Part shown: positions 7,040 through 10,024 of the stretch, piece after piece | How the letters are laid out: each line of letters starts with the position of its first letter | How positions within the stretch are numbered: the stretch's first letter is position 1 | From: Thermodesulfobacteriales bacterium | GTDB lineage: Bacteria; Desulfobacterota; Thermodesulfobacteria; Thermodesulfobacteriales; Thermodesulfatatoraceae | Assembly: GCA_026985945.1 (NCBI GenBank) | Contig: JALSPN010000164.1 | Location: 1 to 10,024 of the forward strand | Direction of reading: 5' to 3' | Length of the DNA: 10,024 nt | The notes under the pieces: model-generated | Told to the model about the DNA's origin: nothing | Seen by the model: the letters and a program-made list of their open reading frames with translations, nothing else | Database searches by the model: none | Made by a program: the position numbers and the translations under genes

Positions 7040-7408
7040 ATGGCGGAGTCCTTAAAAGTATATTTTCTGGTATCGAACCGCATTTACATTGGCGACTGTA
7101 TTCGTTCCACTCTCGGTCTTTCCGTAGAAAACCACTATTCCCATTGCTGTGTTTTCTACAATAAAATGCCAAGACTTACCGAATACGTAAAAGAAAACAT
7201 CGACTGGATCCGCGACATGGAAGGCGATGTTTTCTGCGTGGTAGATACCATCCAGGATGAGGAAGCCCAAAAATACAACCTCGAGGAAGCCGGTCTTACA
7301 GCCATCACCCTGGAGGAGCTCGCCCAGAAACTTAAAGAAGCCGACGTAATCATTGGTTACGGATTGCCCAGGCAGAAACACGCTCCTCCACCGGCTTGCG
7401 CTGACTAA
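7040..7408 (+). CDS. DsrE/DsrF-like protein, second copy, cysteine-rich
   Basis: A 122-residue protein that looks like a second DsrE/F-type member: strand LKVYFLVSNRIYIGDCIRS (5-23), a helical middle, GDVFCVVDT (62-70), and a C-terminal ADVIIGYGLP (101-110). Cysteines are at 20, 36-37 (HCC), 66 and 120. The last twelve residues (RQKHAPPPACAD) are Pro- and Ala-rich and end with a near-terminal Cys, as if a mobile tail delivers a thiol. The start follows AAAGGAGG (7025-7032), only 19 bp after the preceding stop. It differs enough from its neighbour to be a distinct subunit rather than a recent duplication. The two may form a hetero-oligomer like TusBCD (inference). Superfamily assignment is tentative; membership in the operon is clear. 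Confidence 0.65.
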   Translation: MAESLKVYFLVSNRIYIGDCIRSTLGLSVENHYSHCCVFYNKMPRLTEYVKENIDWIRDMEGDVFCVVDTIQDEEAQKYNLEEAGLTAITLEELAQKLKEADVIIGYGLPRQKHAPPPACAD

Positions 7409-7435
7409 TTCTAAATTGAAAAGAGGAGGCCCAAA

Positions 7436-7615
7436 ATGAAGCTTCTTCACGTATATCGAAGCGAACCAAACGAAGAAGTGCAGAAATTGGTTCAGATACT
7501 CAACGAAGGTAATGACGCTATGGAATTTAAGCTTTACGAAGCCAAAGAAGACGCCGATTATGACGCACTCATTGAGATGATCTTTGAAGCAGACAAGACC
7601 ATAAGCTGGTGGTAA
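7436..7615 (+). CDS. 59-residue protein of unknown function, last gene of the yedE operon
   Basis: A 59-residue ORF below common length cut-offs, with AGAGGAGG at 7422-7429 correctly placed before ATG 7436, 27 bp after the preceding stop and just before a strong terminator. It begins MKLLHVYRSEP and ends DKTISWW; predicted strands (LLHVYR, MEFKLYE) and helices (EEVQKLVQILNEG, ALIEMIFEAD) suggest a small alpha/beta protein. It is acidic and has no cysteine, so it is not itself a thiol carrier. It may be a small partner or a reduced TusB/DsrH-like subunit, but I see no diagnostic motif. Ribosome-binding site and operon position make it very likely real; its function is unknown. Confidence 0.75.
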   Translation: MKLLHVYRSEPNEEVQKLVQILNEGNDAMEFKLYEAKEDADYDALIEMIFEADKTISWW

Positions 7616-7616
7616 A

Positions 7617-7649
7617 AAGAGGGGGGCATAAAGCCCCCCTCTTATTTTT
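7617..7649. terminator. Bidirectional intrinsic terminator
   Basis: An 11-bp stem AAGAGGGGGGC (7617-7627) and GCCCCCCTCTT (7633-7643) with loop ATAAA, followed by ATTTTT on the plus strand. Read on the minus strand it is followed by CTCTTTTTA, also T-rich. It lies between the convergent yedE operon and the hpt operon, so it can stop both. The stop codon of the minus-strand 45-residue gene falls inside the stem. Confidence 0.93.
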
Positions 7650-7779
7650 GAAGATTATTCAACATCTGAGACCAGAAAAAGAGTTTTACCAATAACAACG
7701 CCAGCCCGATTCTCAAAACCCACATATACCAGGGGCTGTTTTTGAAATAATTCCAGGCGAAGTTTAAAAATTTTTTCAT
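7642..7779 (-). CDS. 45-residue single-pass membrane protein
   Basis: A short ORF on the minus strand, beginning with ATG at 7779 just 2 bp after the hpt stop and preceded by GTGAGGT as a ribosome-binding site inside the end of hpt. The product has a basic start (MKKFLNFAWNYFKN), then a hydrophobic stretch rich in Trp and Leu (about residues 16-38: PWYMWVLRIGLALLLVKLFFW) and a short polar tail. A single membrane helix is likely. It does not resemble a family I know. Coupling to hpt and the terminator just after it support expression; a chance ORF is possible because of its size. Confidence 0.6.
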   Translation of the reverse strand: MKKFLNFAWNYFKNSPWYMWVLRIGLALLLVKLFFWSQMLNNLQK

Positions 7780-7781
7780 CT

Positions 7782-8303
7782 TTACCTCACGATCTCATAA
7801 ATTCCAGGAAGATGGCGGTATTTCTCGGCAAAGTCTAAACCATAGCCCACAAGAAAACCCTTCGGGATTTTGAAACCACAATAGTCTATTTTGATCCGGG
7901 CCTTTCTCCTTTCCGCCTTATCTATGAGGCAACATATTCTTACCGAACGGGGCTCGTGAAGTTTAAGGACCTCCTGGAAATATTCCAGGGTATATCCCGT
8001 ATCGACAATGTCTTCTACCACGATAACGTCTTTACCTTTTATAGTGAGTTCTATGTCTTTGGTTATTTTCACTTCTCCAGAGGAGGTATCACTCTTTCCG
8101 TAACTGGACAGGCGAACGAAGTCTATCTCAAGATCTGGGAGATCAACGGCTCGCACCAGGTCCGCCAGAAAGATAAAAGCCCCTTTGAGAATCCCGATAA
8201 AGACCACCGGTCTTCCGGCATAGTCTCTGGTTATCTGGGAGCCAAGCTCTTTGACCCGCCTGGCAATTTCTTCCGCAGAAATAAGGAGTTTTAGTTCTGC
8301 CAT
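7782..8303 (-). CDS. hpt: Hypoxanthine phosphoribosyltransferase
   Basis: A 173-residue type I phosphoribosyltransferase that makes IMP or GMP from hypoxanthine or guanine and PRPP (purine salvage, cytoplasm). Motifs are in order: GILKGA (37-42) for pyrophosphate binding, LSSYGKSD (65-72) at the flexible loop, the PRPP motif VIVVEDIVDTGYTL (93-106) with its paired acids, and FLVGYGLDFAEKYR (150-163) for purine recognition. The length matches bacterial Hpt. Start ATG 8303 is preceded by GAGGAGG. The leader carries a repeat motif (8327-8340) and a G-rich tract (8351-8381). Upstream lies transposase debris, so any promoter further up may have been altered by insertion. Confidence 0.95.
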   Translation of the reverse strand: MAELKLLISAEEIARRVKELGSQITRDYAGRPVVFIGILKGAFIFLADLVRAVDLPDLEIDFVRLSSYGKSDTSSGEVKITKDIELTIKGKDVIVVEDIVDTGYTLEYFQEVLKLHEPRSVRICCLIDKAERRKARIKIDYCGFKIPKGFLVGYGLDFAEKYRHLPGIYEIVR

Positions 8304-8326
8304 AAGGCCTCCTCGATTTTGTTCTC

Positions 8327-8340
8327 AAATTTCCGGTTAA
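8327..8340 (-). promoter_or_regulatory. 14-bp motif upstream of hpt
   Basis: On the minus strand this reads TTAACCGGAAATTT, matching 13 of 14 positions of the copy at 15-28 upstream of mrp and oriented the same way relative to its gene. It ends only 23 bp before the hpt start, closer than in the other two cases, so if it is a binding site its mode of action here would differ. Confidence 0.3.
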
Positions 8341-8350
8341 TTCTCCCGAG

Positions 8351-8381
8351 CCCCAACTTCACCCCCCACCCCAGCCCTCCC
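8351..8381 (-). promoter_or_regulatory. Potential G-quadruplex in hpt leader
   Basis: On the strand that hpt is read from, five G tracts follow each other: GGG, GGG, GGGG, GGGGGG and GGGG, with loops of 1, 2, 1 and 7 bases. This satisfies the usual G3+N1-7 pattern. It lies 48-78 bases upstream of the hpt start. Whether it is transcribed is unknown because no promoter was found. Confidence 0.45.
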
Positions 8382-8393
8382 ATCCGAGGGCTG
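8372..8393. repeat. 8-bp perfect inverted repeat (hairpin)
   Basis: CAGCCCTC (8372-8379) and GAGGGCTG (8386-8393) are perfect complements with a 6-base loop, lying between hpt and the IS4-like transposase. It could be a terminator for the transposase (no clear U-tract on that strand), part of the IS end, or a structure in the hpt leader that competes with the G-quadruplex it overlaps. Confidence 0.5.
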
Positions 8394-8411
8394 ATTTTCT
8401 CCCATTTTATT

Positions 8412-9359
8412 TCAAAAAAGGCCAAGAACCTTAGGATATACCTGCTTTACAAGCACTACAATCGTAACCAATAACCACTTTATATTCTTAATACTACTCG
8501 TTATCTTATTCTTAAATCTCCTATATACACCCTCCTCACTCTTAACTCCTATCTCCTCCCCATCTATATCTCTCTCCACTACTTCCTCCCTCGCACCCAT
8601 ACATAACCCTAATACATAACTCAATACACTTACCACTAATAACTTCTTCACCCTCTCACCCTCCGGCACCTTCTTCGTAAAACTCTCCCACCTTAAATAT
8701 TGCTTTAAATCTCTTATCCCTTCATCTATCCACATCCTCCTCATATAATCACTTACCACCCTATCCTTATCTCTTACACTTGTCTTTAAATACCACTTTA
8801 TCTTCTCCCCCTCTTCACCTCTCACCTCATTAACTACTAAATTCACTACCTCCTTACTCTTCTTGCCTACTATCATATCGTAAAATATACCCTCTTCAAA
8901 TAAACTTAATTGCATATACTCTTTGTCCCCCACCTTCACCTTATAATTACCGTTAATCCTTACCAAATAATCCCAATCTAAATTCTTACAAATACGAACT
9001 AACTTGTCCCCCTGAAAACCTCTATCTGCTACTATCTCATATTTCTTCCTCTTAGGTAAGATCTCCTTCAATTCCTTTAAAAATCCCTCTACTCTTCCCC
9101 AATAATCATAACTACTGTTCGGATTTTTCCATACTTTCATGTATATCGGCATCCCTCTTCCCATAAAACTTATTGTTCCCATCAATATCCAAAATTCGTC
9201 TTTAATTGTAGTAACATCTATTAATACAGTGATATATTTGCGTTTTTTAAAACGGAAATAAGGCAAAGAAAATATGAGACGAGCATAATTTTTCCAAAAT
9301 TCTTGATCAAGTGGAAACTTATCTAGGAAACGCACTAGGGCTTTATATTAATCCGAGCA
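8412..9359 (-). pseudogene. IS4-like DDE transposase, N-terminally truncated
   Basis: The open frame reaches 9359, but family sequence starts near 9335 (GTG, VRFLDKF) with no ribosome-binding site. From there 307 residues show an IS4-type RNase H core: D40 in LIDVTT, D104 in VADRGFQGD, and the YREK region as YMRRMWIDEGIRDLK (Y197, R200, D204/E205, K211). The catalytic Glu of the Y-(2)R-(3)E-(6)K pattern is an Asp here, with Glu in the next position. Only about 40 residues precede the first D, whereas IS4 proteins usually have about 100, so the N-terminus is missing, apparently cut by the adjoining IS630 element. The coding strand is very purine-rich (no G on the plus strand in 8521-8580), unlike the neighbours, which suggests acquisition from another source. 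The rest of the frame is intact and ends with TGA at 8412. Confidence 0.8.
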
Positions 9360-10024
9360 TTAAATAGTCGACATTAATCCAAGGCATATCTGACTGCCAG
9401 GGCGCGGAAGTAACCCTTCACTATCTCCGGCTGCCTCTGCGTACTCATCAAATAGCTCCTCACGTTGCCCAGCAATTCTTCTCTCGTCCGGACTTCCTCC
9501 TTCCCACAGCGTTTGTCTTCACATCTTGATTCAAATATTCATCCGGATTCAACTCCGGACTGTATTTCGGTAAATAGAAAAGCTCTATCTCTCCTTTATG
9601 TCTCCTCAACCACTCTGACACCTTCTTCGCATGATGCACCCTATGATTGTCAACGATCAAAAATATCTTCCTCTTCTCGCTGGATCTTATGAGCCTTCGC
9701 AAAAATTCGATAAATATCTCCGTATTAAAACGCTCCCCAAAAATCATGAATTTCAACTTCCCTCGGTTGCTTATGGCCGATATCATGTTGAACCGAAATC
9801 GCTTGCCACTTACTTCCACCACCGGGGTCTCCCCCTTAGGGGCCCAACTCCTTCCTGCCTGATGGTCAGACCTGATCCCTGTCTCGTCTCCCCAGTGAAT
9901 CTCCGCTCCTTCCTCCCGAGCCTTCTGCTTGATCCGTGGATATTCCTCCTCAAGCCATGCCTTCACTTCCTTAGGATTCTGTTCATAAGCCCGCTTTAAA
10001 GGCTTCTGCGGCGTAAACCCCCAC
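9338..10024 (-). mobile_element. IS630 family insertion sequence, partial (runs off the window)
   Basis: It contains the 3' part of an IS630 transposase and about 36 bases of non-coding end. IS630 elements insert at TA; a TA at 9336-9337 lies exactly where the IS4 reading frame loses its family sequence, so the inferred boundary is 9337/9338 with the element starting GGGCTTTATATTAATCC. The other end is outside the window, so no inverted repeat could be compared. An 8-bp direct repeat ATTAATCC (9347-9354 and 9373-9380) lies within this end. Confidence 0.6.
9374..10024 (-). pseudogene. IS630 family transposase, frameshifted, 5' end outside window
   Basis: The frame enters at the window edge (WGFTPQKPLKRAYEQ, typical of the IS630 middle region) and shows the DDE core: HWGDETG for the first Asp, FLIVDNHRVHHAKK for the second, and SPELNPDEYLNQDVK for the Glu. 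After RRKSGRE the frame runs into a TGA at 9460. The normal IS630 C-terminus (EELLGNVRSYL, then TQRQPEIVKGYFRALAVRYALD) continues in another frame and stops at 9374. One lost base near 9476-9488 explains this. No slippery heptamer is seen at the switch, so damage is more likely than programmed frameshifting. The N-terminal helix-turn-helix part lies beyond the window. Confidence 0.88.

Noticed and set aside
8412..10024. Search for CRISPR array, tRNA or integrase genes in the mobile region
   Set aside because: No regularly spaced repeats, tRNA-like cloverleaf or recombinase motif seen; all coding signal belongs to the two transposases.

Overview
The window looks like the chromosome of a thermophilic, sulfur-metabolising bacterium, perhaps from Thermodesulfobacteriota. 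This rests on general protein character, strong AGGAGG ribosome-binding sites and the sulfur-relay genes; it is an inference, not an identification. TGA is an ordinary stop for the genes ending at 1228 and 1968, so the code is standard.

Layout: (1) 131-2279, plus strand: three translationally coupled genes, an Mrp/NBP35-type P-loop ATPase with an N-terminal MIP18 domain, a DUF4213/DUF364 protein and a small membrane protein. (2) 2269-4926, minus strand: an exported two-domain M16 zinc peptidase whose 3' end overlaps the last gene of the first operon. (3) 5193-7615, plus strand: a YeeE/YedE membrane transporter, a TusA/SirA-like carrier, two DsrE-like proteins and a 59-residue protein, closed by a strong hairpin terminator. 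(4) 7642-8303, minus strand: hypoxanthine phosphoribosyltransferase followed by a 45-residue membrane protein. (5) 8412-10024, minus strand: two damaged transposase genes, IS4-like and IS630-like, apparently with the IS630 element inserted into the IS4 one.

The main result is in region 3. The transporter frame is interrupted by one TGA at 6096-6098 and continues in the same frame to 6362 with clear family sequence. The TGA sits where the family normally has the Cys of a GGC-x-SG signature, and a 9-bp hairpin with a GGU apical loop starts 11 bases downstream, as expected of a bacterial SECIS element. The simplest reading is one 389-residue selenoprotein, with selenocysteine at residue 302, that a standard gene caller would split into two fragments. 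With the thiol carriers downstream it suggests a pathway that takes a reduced sulfur or selenium species across the membrane and passes it along cytoplasmic carriers.

Lesser points: the Mrp protein lacks the usual CxxC cluster-binding motif; a 14-bp motif recurs upstream of mrp (twice), yedE and hpt; the hpt leader has a G-quadruplex-forming sequence overlapping a hairpin; and two small proteins (59 and 45 residues) are easily missed.
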